From: Bacillota bacterium
GTDB lineage: Bacteria; Bacillota; Limnochordia; Limnochordales; ZCTH02-B6
Assembly (NCBI GenBank): GCA_017656145.1
Contig: JACDOI010000002.1
Span: forward strand, 1-64,000
DNA: 64,000 bases
Direction: 5' to 3'
Shown here: one piece after another, positions 16,918 to 26,417 of the stretch
Layout: the number at the start of each line of letters is the position of its first letter
Position numbering within the stretch: position 1 is the stretch's first letter
The notes under the pieces: generated by a model
The model's database searches: none
What the model was told of the DNA's origin: nothing
The model's input: only the letters and a program-made list of their open reading frames with translations
Program-made: the position numbers and the translations under genes

Positions 16918-18408
16918 GTGTCCAATGCAGTAGTGCGCGAGCTCAAAAGCCTCCTCGGCTCCGATCAGGTGCTGGTGTCGCCGGCTGATCGGATCGCATA
17001 CAGCTATGACGCAACGTACATATCCAATTTGCCGGATGTCGTCGTTTTCCCCCGCGACACCGAGCAGGTCCGCGCTGTTCTTCATGTAGCCCGGCATCAC
17101 CAGATTCCCGTCTACCCCCGCGGCAGCGGAACGGGCCTCAGCGGCGGGTCGGTGCCTTTGGGCGGCATCGCCATCGTCATGACCCGGATGAACCGGATTT
17201 TGGAAATCGACCGCTCCAGCCTGCTGGCCCGGGTGCAGGCCGGCGTGCTCACCGCGCACCTCAAGGAAGCCGTGCGCGCCCACGGGCTGTTCTATCCCCC
17301 CGACCCGGGCAGCGGACGCATCTCCACCATCGGCGGGAACATCGCCGAGAACGCGAGCGGGCCCCGGGGGTTCCACTACGGAGGTACCGGACGATACGTC
17401 CTAGGGTTGCAGGTAGTCCTCGCGGACGGAACGGTCCTGGAGACGGGCGGGCGCACCGCCAAAAACGTCACCGGCTATGATCTGACAAGCCTCTTTGTCG
17501 GCTCCGAGGGAACCCTGGGCATCGTCACCGAAGCTACGCTGAAGTTGCTTCCGCCGCCGCCGCCGGCCCGCGGCACGCTGGTGGCGTCGTTCCCCGATGT
17601 GCACAGCCTCGGGCGGGCCATCGGCGAGCTGGCCGCCCATCCTGCCCGCCCCATGAGCCTGGAGATGGTGGACGCCCACTGCCTGGCGGTGCTCGGCGAT
17701 GAACGGCCTCCGGAGATCCCTCAGGATGCTCAAGGAGCCGTCCTCTGCGAGGTGTTGGATTGGCCGGAGGCTTTAGCCGGGCGCCTTGAGAAACTCGCGG
17801 ATGTGTGCCGCCGGGAGGGCGCGATCGCTACTGTGGCCACCGCAGATCCCGAAACACAACACCGGGTTTGGGCGATGCGGGAAGCTCTCTCACCGGCCAT
17901 CGCCCGGATCAAGCCGACGAAGATTTCGGAAGACGCCACCGTGCCCATCGGCTCGATTCCCGACTTTCTCGCCGACCTGGAGGGCATCCGAAAACGCTGG
18001 GAGATCAACCTCCTCGTCTTCGGCCATGCGGGCGACGGCAATTTGCACCCCAACATCATCTGCGATGAGCGGGACGAGGACGAGATGCGACGGGTGCGCC
18101 AAGCCATCGATGACATTTTCGCTGCCGCGCTCAAGCGCAAAGGCACCCTCAGCGGCGAACACGGCATCGGCCTTTTGAAGCGCCCCTACATGCGGAGCGC
18201 TCTCCCGCCCGCGACCCTGGAGGCGATGCGACGCCTGAAACAGTTTTTTGACCCCGACAACCTGCTGAATCCCGGAAAGATTTTTCCAGATCCGTCTGGC
18301 CACCCGGCCCCGCAGCCGGCTCAAGACACCCGCTCGGCCTCCAAAAGCGGACCGGGCTCCGAACACGACCCGGGACAGCTGAAAACGAGGGAGGGTCGGC
18401 CGGCATGA
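16918..18408 (+). CDS. glcD: Glycolate/D-lactate oxidase FAD subunit (GlcD-like)
   Basis: A 496-residue FAD-linked oxidase of the GlcD/LDH-D family, oxidising 2-hydroxyacids such as glycolate or D-lactate. GTG 16918 has AAGGGGAG eight bases upstream. The VAO-type FAD site is YPRGSGTGLSGGS with GGNIAENASGPRG and TAKNVTGYDLTSLFVGSEGT. The C-terminal cap has LLVFGHAGDGNLHPN and GEHGIGLLK, which include the substrate-side histidines. The last 35 residues are a polar tail beyond the usual end. It overlaps glcF by four bases. There is no glcE gene here. Confidence 0.92.
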   Translation: MSNAVVRELKSLLGSDQVLVSPADRIAYSYDATYISNLPDVVVFPRDTEQVRAVLHVARHHQIPVYPRGSGTGLSGGSVPLGGIAIVMTRMNRILEIDRSSLLARVQAGVLTAHLKEAVRAHGLFYPPDPGSGRISTIGGNIAENASGPRGFHYGGTGRYVLGLQVVLADGTVLETGGRTAKNVTGYDLTSLFVGSEGTLGIVTEATLKLLPPPPPARGTLVASFPDVHSLGRAIGELAAHPARPMSLEMVDAHCLAVLGDERPPEIPQDAQGAVLCEVLDWPEALAGRLEKLADVCRREGAIATVATADPETQHRVWAMREALSPAIARIKPTKISEDATVPIGSIPDFLADLEGIRKRWEINLLVFGHAGDGNLHPNIICDERDEDEMRRVRQAIDDIFAAALKRKGTLSGEHGIGLLKRPYMRSALPPATLEAMRRLKQFFDPDNLLNPGKIFPDPSGHPAPQPAQDTRSASKSGPGSEHDPGQLKTREGRPA

Positions 18409-19850
18409 GCACCCCCGAGCTCGGGCGCGCGCGGGCGGAAACGTCCCGCTGCATTCACTGCGGGTACTGCCTGCCCGCTTGCCCTACATACCAAGTGTTC
18501 GGCCAGGAAAAGCATTCGCCGCGGGGGCGCATCCAACTGGTCAAGGCGTGGGCCGAAGGCAGGGCCCCGTTGGACTCAAGCCTCGAGGAGGCCCTCGACT
18601 TATGCCTTGGCTGCCGGGCTTGCGAAACGGCGTGCCCGGTCAACGTGGAATACGGGATCATCTTGGAGGATGCCCGGGACGAACTGGCCCGGCTCCGCCG
18701 CCTGCGCCCAATCCAAATGCTTCTCAGGCCGGTTCTCCGGCATCTGGTTGCCCATCCCCGCCGGCTCCGTTTTCTAGCCCGGGCGGCCGGCCGGCTGCTC
18801 CGGAGCCGGGTAGGACGCGGCGTGCACTCCGCGGCCGCACGCCGGCCCGGTTCGTGGATGGCCGCGGCCCTGACCTTTCTTGACGCTCTTCCCCCTCCCA
18901 ATGGGCGCGACGCCGTGGAGACCGTCGCTGGCCCCGGCCAACCGGGTTTGACCCCGGTCGAACCGCCGGGCACTCACCGGGCAACTGGCAGCGCTTCGCA
19001 AGGCGAAGGGGCCACCGGCCGACGGGTGGCCCTCTTCCTCGGTTGTGCGCAGGAAGGCCTGTTTCCGGAGGTCAACCGGGCCACGGCCGGGCTGCTTCGA
19101 AAGGCCGGTTTCGATGTGGTGGTGCCGCGGGGCCAAGGGTGCTGCGGCGCTCTCCATCGCCACCAGGGGGACGAGCAGCATGCGCGCGCCCTTGCCCGGC
19201 GCAATTTGCAAGCCTTCGGCGCTCTCCCAGGACCGCTGCCGTACGATGCGGTGGTGTTCAACGCTGGAGGCTGCCTCGCGTGGATCAAGGAGATGGCTTC
19301 CCTTTTCCAACCGGGTACGCGAGAGCGCCTGGCCGCGGAGCGCCTGGCCCAAAGCGCGCAAGACGTATCCCAGCTCCTTCACGCAATCGCGTTCGAATCG
19401 AAAGACCGCCCGGGTGAACCGCGGGCACAGGCTCCAGCCGACGCGCCGCCCGCACCGGCTGAACCGGGCCGGAAACCTTTGCGCGTCGTATACCAGCCGT
19501 CCTGCCACCTGACCCATGTGTGCGGCGTCCAGGACGCGCCTCTAAAACTCCTCCAAGCGCTGCCCGGAATCGACGCAACTTTGCCGGCTGACGGCGGCAG
19601 TTGCTGCGGTTCGGCGGGCATTTACAACGCGCTGCATCCTGAGGCGTCCGCCGCGATCCTGGCGCGCAAGATGGAACATGTGGCATCCAAACAGCCCGAC
19701 GTTATCGTCACGTCGAATCCCGGCTGCCACTTGCAAATGCTGGCCGGCGCGAAAGCCCACGGACTCGCCGATCGCGTCGTCGTCATGCAACTGCCGGAAT
19801 TCCTGGCATGGTACCTTTCCGGCTCCCGGAAAGGAAAAGGGGACGGTTAG
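18405..19850 (+). CDS. glcF: Glycolate/lactate oxidase iron-sulfur subunit (GlcF-like)
   Basis: A 481-residue protein with two 4Fe-4S motifs near the N-terminus, CIHCGYCLPACP (near residue 16) and CLGCRACETACP (near residue 67). These are followed by two cysteine-rich CCG domains, RGQGCCGALHRHQG and GGSCCGSAGIYN, as in GlcF and HdrD. It accepts electrons from GlcD and passes them to the quinone pool at the membrane. A poorly conserved Pro/Ala-rich stretch (about residues 145-205) links the two parts and makes it slightly longer than E. coli GlcF. It is coupled to glcD by an ATGA overlap. Confidence 0.92.
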   Translation: MSTPELGRARAETSRCIHCGYCLPACPTYQVFGQEKHSPRGRIQLVKAWAEGRAPLDSSLEEALDLCLGCRACETACPVNVEYGIILEDARDELARLRRLRPIQMLLRPVLRHLVAHPRRLRFLARAAGRLLRSRVGRGVHSAAARRPGSWMAAALTFLDALPPPNGRDAVETVAGPGQPGLTPVEPPGTHRATGSASQGEGATGRRVALFLGCAQEGLFPEVNRATAGLLRKAGFDVVVPRGQGCCGALHRHQGDEQHARALARRNLQAFGALPGPLPYDAVVFNAGGCLAWIKEMASLFQPGTRERLAAERLAQSAQDVSQLLHAIAFESKDRPGEPRAQAPADAPPAPAEPGRKPLRVVYQPSCHLTHVCGVQDAPLKLLQALPGIDATLPADGGSCCGSAGIYNALHPEASAAILARKMEHVASKQPDVIVTSNPGCHLQMLAGAKAHGLADRVVVMQLPEFLAWYLSGSRKGKGDG

Positions 19851-19877
19851 ATCATGGGCCTCCGCGGCCGAGAACGT

Positions 19878-20510
19878 TCAGCGTTCCCGCCGATGGCGCA
19901 GCGTGGCCGCGAGTTTTGTGGCGATCATGTCGATGGCGACTTCGTTGAAGCCGCCTTCCGGAATGATGATGTCCGCGTAGCGCTTGGAGGGCTCGACGAA
20001 TTCGAGGTGCATTGGGCGCACCGATTTCAGATACTGATCGATCACCGATTCCAGCGTCCGCCCCCGTTCGACGATGTCCCGCTTTAGGCGGCGCAGCACC
20101 CGCACATCCGCGTCGCAGTCGACAAACAGCTTAATGTCCAGGCGCCGTCGGACCTCGGATTCCCAAAGCACCAGCAACCCTTCGACGATGACGATGTCTT
20201 TCGGTTCCACCCGGACGGTCCGGGGCGCCCTGGTGTACGTGCGAAAATCATAGACCGGCCGTTCCACCGCCTGGCCGGCCATCAGCTGGTCGAGGTGCCG
20301 GATCATGAGCTCGGTGTCGAATGCGGTGGGATGGTCGTAGTTCACCTTGCGCCGCTCTTCCAAGGGAATGTGATCTTGATTCTTGTAGTAGGCGTCTTGT
20401 TCGATGACGGCCACCGTCGCCTGCGGCACCCGGTTGAGGATGGCCCGCATGACCGTCGTCTTTCCGGATCCCGATCCTCCCGCGATGCCGACAAACACCG
20501 GGCGCGGCAT
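19878..20510 (-). CDS. udk: Uridine kinase
   Basis: A 210-residue P-loop kinase that phosphorylates uridine and cytidine. ATG 20510 follows a GGGGGGAAAGG stretch. The Walker A motif is [13 protein letters not shown] at the N-terminus. Further family marks are [36 protein letters not shown] and the lid [21 protein letters not shown]. Length is typical for bacterial Udk. It faces away from deoC, which also handles nucleoside-derived sugars; the two could serve pyrimidine nucleoside salvage, though they are not in one operon. Confidence 0.95.
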   Translation of the reverse strand: MPRPVFVGIAGGSGSGKTTVMRAILNRVPQATVAVIEQDAYYKNQDHIPLEERRKVNYDHPTAFDTELMIRHLDQLMAGQAVERPVYDFRTYTRAPRTVRVEPKDIVIVEGLLVLWESEVRRRLDIKLFVDCDADVRVLRRLKRDIVERGRTLESVIDQYLKSVRPMHLEFVEPSKRYADIIIPEGGFNEVAIDMIATKLAATLRHRRER

Positions 20511-20737
20511 AAGCCTTTCCCCCCTGCCGCTCCCAAGAATACCAGAAGGGGGCGCCGCGGGAAAGGCCAAAGGGCAAGGGCGCGCATGCCCGGGAGGAAA
20601 CCCGGCCTCTCCCAAGAATGGTACGCGGGGCGGCGGAAGGCATCGCCCCGAGGAGACACCACCGCCGGCAGGCAGCCCGCCGGCGGGATCCGGGCGCACG
20701 GCAAAGGGCGCTCTAGCCAGCCAGAGGAGATGATCCG

Positions 20738-21835
20738 ATGCAGCCAGTAGTCCGGCCCAGCTCCCCGTCGGACGATTCCGCCCGCAACGGTTCGGCTCCC
20801 CGCGGTTCCATGGGGCCCGCTCCGGGGGAAAACCCGGCCGGAGCGGCCGGTTCCTTCGGCCGGCGGTTTTCGATTGAGCCGGGCGCCCGCCCGGACAATC
20901 CCGGCGTCCCGCTGGATCTCGATTGGGTGAAGGCGGTTCGGGTCAACCGCAGCGCCGTAGAGCGCCGGGCGGCGACGCTTCCGGCCCGGCGGACGGTGAA
21001 AAAGCAATGGCAGGTTGCCTGGTTGCTGCGAGCCGTGCAGGTCTTAGACTTGACCACGTTGTCCGGCGACGATACCCCCGGCCGCGTGCGGCGGCTGTGC
21101 GCGAAGGCCCGCCAGCCGGTGCGGCCGGACCTGCTGGCGAGCCTCGGGGTCGCCGGGCTGCCCTTGCGGGTCGCGGCCGTGTGCACGTGGCACGAACTGG
21201 TCCCGGCCGCGGTGGAAGCCTTGCGGGACTCGGGCATTCCGGTGGCGGCGGTATCCGCCGGGTTCCCCGCTGGGCTCAGCCCCCTCGCCCAGCGGGTGGC
21301 GGAAATCCGCGCGTCGCTCGCGGCCGGCGCAGACGAGATCGACATCGTCATCTCCCGCCGTCACGTGCTCACCGGCGACTGGCGGGCGCTTTACGACGAG
21401 GTCAGGGCGTTTAAGGAGGCTTGCGGCCAAGCCCACCTCAAAGCCATCATAGCCGCCGGGGAACTGGGTACCCTTGCCAACGTCGCCCGGGCGAGCCTGG
21501 TGTGCATGATGGCCGGCGCCGATTTCGTCAAGACATCGACCGGCAAAGAGGCGGTCAACGCGACATTGCCGGTGGGGCTCGTCATGGTGCGGGCCATGCG
21601 GGACTACATGGAACGCACCGGGCACCGGGTCGGGTTCAAGCCGGCCGGCGGCATTCGCCAGGCCAAGGACGCGCTGGCCTGGATGTTCCTCATGAAAGAA
21701 GAACTGGGCGTTCCGTGGCTTGGGCCGGGCCTCTTCCGCCTGGGGGCGAGCGGCCTGTTGAACGACATCGAACGGCAGCTCGAGCACTGCGCCACCGGCC
21801 GCTACTCCGCCGCCCACCGCCATCCCATGGTGTAA
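20738..21835 (+). CDS. deoC: Deoxyribose-phosphate aldolase with long N-terminal extension
   Basis: A 365-residue DeoC, which splits 2-deoxyribose-5-phosphate into glyceraldehyde-3-phosphate and acetaldehyde. The start ATG 20738 has AGAGGAGAT seven bases upstream. The Schiff-base lysine is in [10 protein letters not shown] and the second active-site lysine in GFKPAGGIR. The first 55 or so residues are Pro/Gly-rich and not part of the aldolase barrel, so the protein is longer than the 220-260 usual for bacteria and closer to the longer eukaryote-like type. An aldehyde dehydrogenase gene follows, able to oxidise the acetaldehyde. Confidence 0.93.
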   Translation: MQPVVRPSSPSDDSARNGSAPRGSMGPAPGENPAGAAGSFGRRFSIEPGARPDNPGVPLDLDWVKAVRVNRSAVERRAATLPARRTVKKQWQVAWLLRAVQVLDLTTLSGDDTPGRVRRLCAKARQPVRPDLLASLGVAGLPLRVAAVCTWHELVPAAVEALRDSGIPVAAVSAGFPAGLSPLAQRVAEIRASLAAGADEIDIVISRRHVLTGDWRALYDEVRAFKEACGQAHLKAIIAAGELGTLANVARASLVCMMAGADFVKTSTGKEAVNATLPVGLVMVRAMRDYMERTGHRVGFKPAGGIRQAKDALAWMFLMKEELGVPWLGPGLFRLGASGLLNDIERQLEHCATGRYSAAHRHPMV

Positions 21836-21919
21836 TCGGCCGCCGGCAGGCTGCTGTGCCGGCGCCGGGATCGAACGGCGCGAGGAGTTGAGGCGGGTGG
21901 AAAAGCGAGGCGAACGCGC

Positions 21920-24319
21920 GTGAAGATCAGCCGGATTCTGACGACGATGGAATACGGCCCGGCCCCGGAGGACGATAAACCCGTCCGTTCGTGGCTGACC
22001 GAGCGCCAGGGCCGGCTGGGGCTGTTCATCGGCGGCCAGTGGCGCCGCCCGGCGGGTGCTGAAGAGATTGCGTCCGTCAATCCGGCCACCGGCGAAACGC
22101 TCGCGCACATCGTTCAAGCAAGGCCCGAGGACGTGGACGACGCCGTTGCCGCGGCCCGGGAGGCCGCACCCGGTTGGGCGGCCTTGCCGGGGCACGTGAG
22201 GGCGCGCTACTTGTACGCTCTGGCTCGGCAAGTGCAAAAACACGCCCGGTTTCTGGCGGTCCTCGAGACGCTGGACAACGGCAAGCCTATCCGGGAAACC
22301 CGCGACATCGACATCCCCCTTGCGGCCCGCCATTTTTACCACCATGCCGGCTGGGCCCAGCTCTTTGAGACCGAGTTCGCGGGCTTCCGGCCCGTAGGCG
22401 TCGTGGGGCAGATCATTCCGTGGAACTTCCCGCTGCTGATGCTTGCGTGGAAAATCGCCCCGGCCTTGGCTGCGGGCAACACGGTGGTGCTCAAGCCGGC
22501 CGAGCTCACCTCCTTGACGGCGTTGGCCTTCGCCGAGCTGTGCCAGGAGGTCGGCCTGCCGCCGGGCGTGGTCAATATCGTCACCGGCGACGGCCGCGCC
22601 GGGGAGCTCATCGTCGATCACCCAGGCATCGACAAGGTGGCGTTTACCGGGTCCACGGCCGTCGGCCGAATCATCCGGGAGCGGACCGCAGGCTCGGGCA
22701 AGCGGCTGTCGCTGGAACTCGGCGGAAAGTCGCCGTTTATCGTCTTCGACGATGCCGACCTGGACAGCGCCGTCGAAGGCGTCGTGGACTCCATCTGGTT
22801 CAACCAGGGCCAGGTGTGCTGCGCGGGTTCGCGCCTTTTGGTTCAGGAAAGCATCGAAGACGCGTTCATCGCCAAGCTCAAAGCCCGCATGGAAACGCTG
22901 CGGGTGGGCGACCCCCTAGACAAGGCGGTGGACATCGGCGCGATCGTGTCGCCGGTGCAGCTTGCCCGCATCGAGCAGCTGGTCCAGCAAGGTCAACAGG
23001 AGGGCGCCGCCTTATGGCAGCCGTCCTGGTCCCGCCCGGAGAAAGGGTACTTCTATCCTCCCACTCTGTTGACCGGCGTCGCGCCGTCGGCCACCGTCGC
23101 CCAGGAGGAAATCTTCGGCCCGGTGCTGGTGGCCATGAGCTTTCGCACGCCCGCCGAGGCGGTGGCGCTGGCCAACAACACCGTCTATGGGCTTGCGGCC
23201 AGCATTTGGACCGAGAACGTCAACCTGGCTTTGGACATGGCCGCCAAGATCGAGGCGGGCGTCGTCTGGATCAACTGCACCAACGTGTTCGACGCGGCGG
23301 CCGGTTTCGGCGGCTACAAGGAGAGCGGTTTCGGCCGGGAAGGCGGCCGGGAGGGGATGTGGGAGTACGTCAAGCCCGCGTGGGACGATCTCCCCCAAGA
23401 ACGCGCCTCTTCCCCGGCCAAAGCCGCCGGGGAACCGGCGGGGACGACCCCGGAACGGGCTGCCGGCATCCCCCCCATCGACCGGACGCCCAAGATGTAC
23501 ATCGGCGGGCGCCAGGTGCGGCCCGACGCCCCGTACTCGCGGCACATCGCGGGAGCTGCCGGGCGCCCCCTCGGCGAGGTCGGTGAAGGAAACCGAAAGG
23601 ACATCCGCAACGCGGTCGAGGCCGCGCGCAAAGCGGCAGGCTGGCGCACCGCCTCAGGGCACCAGCGGGCCCAGGTGCTCTACTACGTCGGCGAAAACCT
23701 GGCCGCGAGGCGGAACGAGTTTGCCGAACGCCTGCGGGCCATGACCGGGTGCGCGCTGGAGGCCGCGCTCAAAGAAGTGGACAAGGCCGTGGAGCGATGG
23801 TTTTCGTACGGAGCATGGGCGGACAAATACGACGGGATGGTGCACCATACCCTTGCGCGCCACATGACCCTGGCCGTCCCGGAACCGGTGGGCGTCATCG
23901 GCATCGCGTGCCCCGACGACTGCCCGTTGCTCGGGTTCGTATCCCTGGTGGCCCCGGCAGTAGCCATGGGCAACAGCGTCGTCGCGATCCCATCGGAACG
24001 GCACCCGCTCGCGGCCACCGACTTGTACCAGGTGTTCGACACCTCCGACGTTCCGCCAGGGGTTGTCAACATCGTCACCGGCGCCCGGGATCCGCTCGCC
24101 CAAGTCCTGGCGCTGCACGACGGCGTCGATGCGGTGTGGTACTTCGGCTCCCGCGAAGGGAGCCGGATGGTGGAGCAAGCATCCGCCGGCAACATGAAAC
24201 GAACATGGGTGAACTACGGGCGGAACCGGGACTGGTTCAGCCGGGACCAAGGCGAAGGTCGCGAGTTTTTGCGGGAAGCGACCCATATCAAAAACATTTG
24301 GATCCCGTACGGCGCCTGA
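21920..24319 (+). CDS. Fused double aldehyde dehydrogenase (ALDH16-like), second domain lacks catalytic Cys
   Basis: A 799-residue protein with two ALDH units. Unit 1 (about 30-490) is complete: IIPWNFPLLMLAWKIAPALA, the general-base Glu in SLELGGKSPF and the nucleophile in FNQGQVCCAGSRL. After a Pro/Ala linker, unit 2 (about 530-799) repeats the fold from MYIGGRQ through EPVGVIGIACPDDCPLLGF. It then ends early, and the Cys region is absent, so it cannot be a catalytic ALDH. This matches the ALDH16 architecture, in which the second unit aids assembly. Beside deoC, it probably oxidises acetaldehyde. The start is GTG 21920 with a weak ribosome site. Confidence 0.87.
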   Translation: MKISRILTTMEYGPAPEDDKPVRSWLTERQGRLGLFIGGQWRRPAGAEEIASVNPATGETLAHIVQARPEDVDDAVAAAREAAPGWAALPGHVRARYLYALARQVQKHARFLAVLETLDNGKPIRETRDIDIPLAARHFYHHAGWAQLFETEFAGFRPVGVVGQIIPWNFPLLMLAWKIAPALAAGNTVVLKPAELTSLTALAFAELCQEVGLPPGVVNIVTGDGRAGELIVDHPGIDKVAFTGSTAVGRIIRERTAGSGKRLSLELGGKSPFIVFDDADLDSAVEGVVDSIWFNQGQVCCAGSRLLVQESIEDAFIAKLKARMETLRVGDPLDKAVDIGAIVSPVQLARIEQLVQQGQQEGAALWQPSWSRPEKGYFYPPTLLTGVAPSATVAQEEIFGPVLVAMSFRTPAEAVALANNTVYGLAASIWTENVNLALDMAAKIEAGVVWINCTNVFDAAAGFGGYKESGFGREGGREGMWEYVKPAWDDLPQERASSPAKAAGEPAGTTPERAAGIPPIDRTPKMYIGGRQVRPDAPYSRHIAGAAGRPLGEVGEGNRKDIRNAVEAARKAAGWRTASGHQRAQVLYYVGENLAARRNEFAERLRAMTGCALEAALKEVDKAVERWFSYGAWADKYDGMVHHTLARHMTLAVPEPVGVIGIACPDDCPLLGFVSLVAPAVAMGNSVVAIPSERHPLAATDLYQVFDTSDVPPGVVNIVTGARDPLAQVLALHDGVDAVWYFGSREGSRMVEQASAGNMKRTWVNYGRNRDWFSRDQGEGREFLREATHIKNIWIPYGA

Positions 24320-24386
24320 CGTCTAGTTGAGGGGTTCGCGCCATGTGCGCGCGGTCTTGACGGTTTACTTCGGAAGGAGCGTGTCT

Positions 24387-25073
24387 ATGGTCGCCACCGG
24401 CCAAGCCGCCGGGAAACCGGCCGCTTTCCGCATCAAAGACTGCTCGCTGGTTTCCATCGCCACCGGCCGCCATGCCCAAAATCTCCGCGAGTTGCGGGAT
24501 CATCTCGCGGCGGTGGACGCCCTGTGCGTGTACAACCACTTCTGGCTCAGCCGGCTGCGCCCGCTGTATGACGACGTCGAGTACAGCAACGATTTCGCCG
24601 CCTGGGCCCACCGGGCCTTGAACGACGATGTTCTCGGCGAGCGGCTGTCCATGGTGGACCCGTCGATGTTCGACGACCTGGAGGAACTGCGCCAGGAAGT
24701 CCTAGACTTGGTGGAGACCCGGCTCGATGAGCGGGAATTGGTCCCTTGGGCCCGGCCGGGACACCGGTTTGATTTCATGCATTCCCAAATGGTCATCTTC
24801 GACACCCGGCGGCAGATCGAACGGCCAGAAGACCTGCCTGAGGCGGTCGCCAAGCTGTCACTGGGCAGCGTTTTCTATCACGCGCTGGACGCCCGGCGCC
24901 GGAACCCGCACGGCTGGGACGACTTCCGGGCTTGGCTGGCTGGGTTTCCGGAGGATTACAGCCAGCTGTTTCAGCGCCTTGAGAGCGTTGACTGGTACTT
25001 CCTCACCTTGGCCGACTTGCGGGACACCCTCGTCGCCGTCTTCACGGAACACTTCGGAGGGAAACGTTCATGA
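24387..25073 (+). CDS. DUF5752 family protein coupled to TreT
   Basis: A 228-residue, acidic, mostly helical protein. ATG 24387 has GGAAGGAGC upstream. Features include AFRIKDCSLVSIATGRHAQNLRELRDHL, VYNHFWLSRLRP, SNDFAAWAHRALNDDVLGER and GSVFYHALDARRR. These match DUF5752, a family found beside trehalose glycosyltransferring synthase genes. No catalytic motif is apparent, and Asp/Glu-rich segments alternate with Trp and Tyr. Its last four bases overlap the treT start (ATGA), so it is made together with TreT and probably assists or regulates it. Confidence 0.82.
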   Translation: MVATGQAAGKPAAFRIKDCSLVSIATGRHAQNLRELRDHLAAVDALCVYNHFWLSRLRPLYDDVEYSNDFAAWAHRALNDDVLGERLSMVDPSMFDDLEELRQEVLDLVETRLDERELVPWARPGHRFDFMHSQMVIFDTRRQIERPEDLPEAVAKLSLGSVFYHALDARRRNPHGWDDFRAWLAGFPEDYSQLFQRLESVDWYFLTLADLRDTLVAVFTEHFGGKRS

Positions 25074-26338
25074 CAGGGCCGGTTCCTGCCCAAAGCGAGC
25101 AACTGTCGGTGGATGCGTACGCGGCCGTCGCAGGAGAAGACGTCATTTTGCAGCTGCGCCGGCTGGCCGAGCCCCTGGCCGGCAAACGGGTGGTGCACGT
25201 CAACTCGACCCGCCAGGGCGGAGGCGTGGCCGAGATCCTCGCCAAGATGATCCCGCTCATGCGGGATCTAGGGCTTGATGCCCGCTGGGAAGTCATCACC
25301 GGCACCCCGGATTTCTTCCAGTGCACCAAGGGATTCCACAACGCCCTTCAGGGCGACCGGGTGGAGATTCCCGACCGGTTGCTGGCGGTATATGAGGACG
25401 TGAACCGCCAGAACGCCGATGCGCTGCGGGACGTGCTCAAGGACGCGGATTTCGTGTTCGTCCACGATCCGCAGCCTGCACCCCTGCTCCACTTCACCGG
25501 CACCCGGTCGGGCAAGTGGATTTGGCGGTGCCACATCGACGCGAGCCGCCCCCAGAGAAACGTGTGGCGGTACTTGCGGCGGTTTGTGAGCGGCTACGAC
25601 GCGAGCGTGTTCTCGCTGCCGGCCTTCACGCAATCGCTTCCCCATCCCCAGTACGTCATCCCGCCCAGCATCGACCCGTTGAGCGACAAGAACCGGGAGC
25701 TCGAACCGGCCGAGGTGGCCGGCGTCTTTGATCGGTTCGGGATCGACCCCGACCGACCCATGATCCTGCAGGTATCCCGGTACGACCGGTTCAAGGATCC
25801 CATCGGCGTGATTCAGGCGTACCGGATGGCCAAGCGCTACATCCCCGGCTTGCAGCTGGTGCTGGCCGGGGGCGGCGCCGACGACGACCCGGAAGGCGAG
25901 GCGGTGCTGGCTGAAGTGCGCACGGCGGCCAACGGCGATCCGGACATTCACATCCTGGTTTTGCCGCCGGACTCCCACATGACCATCAACGCCTTGCAGC
26001 GGGCGGCGGATATCGTCTTGCAAAAATCGCTCAAGGAGGGGTTCGGGCTGACGGTATCCGAGGCCATGTGGAAGCGCAAGCCCGTCATCGGCGGCAACGT
26101 GGGCGGCATCCGGCTACAGGTGATCAATCACCAGACCGGCTTCTTGGTCAACTCGCCAGAAGGGGCGGCGTTGCGCATCCGGTACCTATTGCACAAGCGG
26201 GACAAGCTCGAGAAAATGGGCGAGCGGGCACGGGAATACGTGCGGACCAACTTTCTCCTCACCCGCCACCTGCGGGAGTACTTGACCATGATGCTGGGCC
26301 TCATGCACGGCAACGCGCCCCGCATCGAGCTCAGCTGA
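25070..26338 (+). CDS. treT: Trehalose glycosyltransferring synthase (TreT-like GT4)
   Basis: A 422-residue GT4 glycosyltransferase that joins a sugar nucleotide and glucose into trehalose, reversibly. The N-terminal Rossmann half has GKRVVHVNSTRQGGGVAEIL and IWRCHIDASRPQRNVW. The C-terminal half has ILQVSRYDRFKDPIGVI and the retaining E-x7-E motif in LKEGFGLTVSEAM followed by VIGGNVGGIRLQV. Length is typical of archaeal and bacterial TreT. GalT downstream suggests sugar-nucleotide interconversion nearby. Trehalose would serve as a compatible solute or carbon store. Confidence 0.88.
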   Translation: MTGPVPAQSEQLSVDAYAAVAGEDVILQLRRLAEPLAGKRVVHVNSTRQGGGVAEILAKMIPLMRDLGLDARWEVITGTPDFFQCTKGFHNALQGDRVEIPDRLLAVYEDVNRQNADALRDVLKDADFVFVHDPQPAPLLHFTGTRSGKWIWRCHIDASRPQRNVWRYLRRFVSGYDASVFSLPAFTQSLPHPQYVIPPSIDPLSDKNRELEPAEVAGVFDRFGIDPDRPMILQVSRYDRFKDPIGVIQAYRMAKRYIPGLQLVLAGGGADDDPEGEAVLAEVRTAANGDPDIHILVLPPDSHMTINALQRAADIVLQKSLKEGFGLTVSEAMWKRKPVIGGNVGGIRLQVINHQTGFLVNSPEGAALRIRYLLHKRDKLEKMGERAREYVRTNFLLTRHLREYLTMMLGLMHGNAPRIELS

Positions 26339-26417
26339 AGGCGGCCGGCCGGCCCAAGGCGCCTCCTGCCCGTCCGGGCCGGCCGGCAACCCGGCGACGG
26401 ACGGAGGGGGGCACCGC

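Noticed and set aside
21044-22621. 525-residue open frame on the - strand over deoC and the ALDH
   Set aside because: Spans two genes with clear family motifs on the + strand; no motifs of its own.
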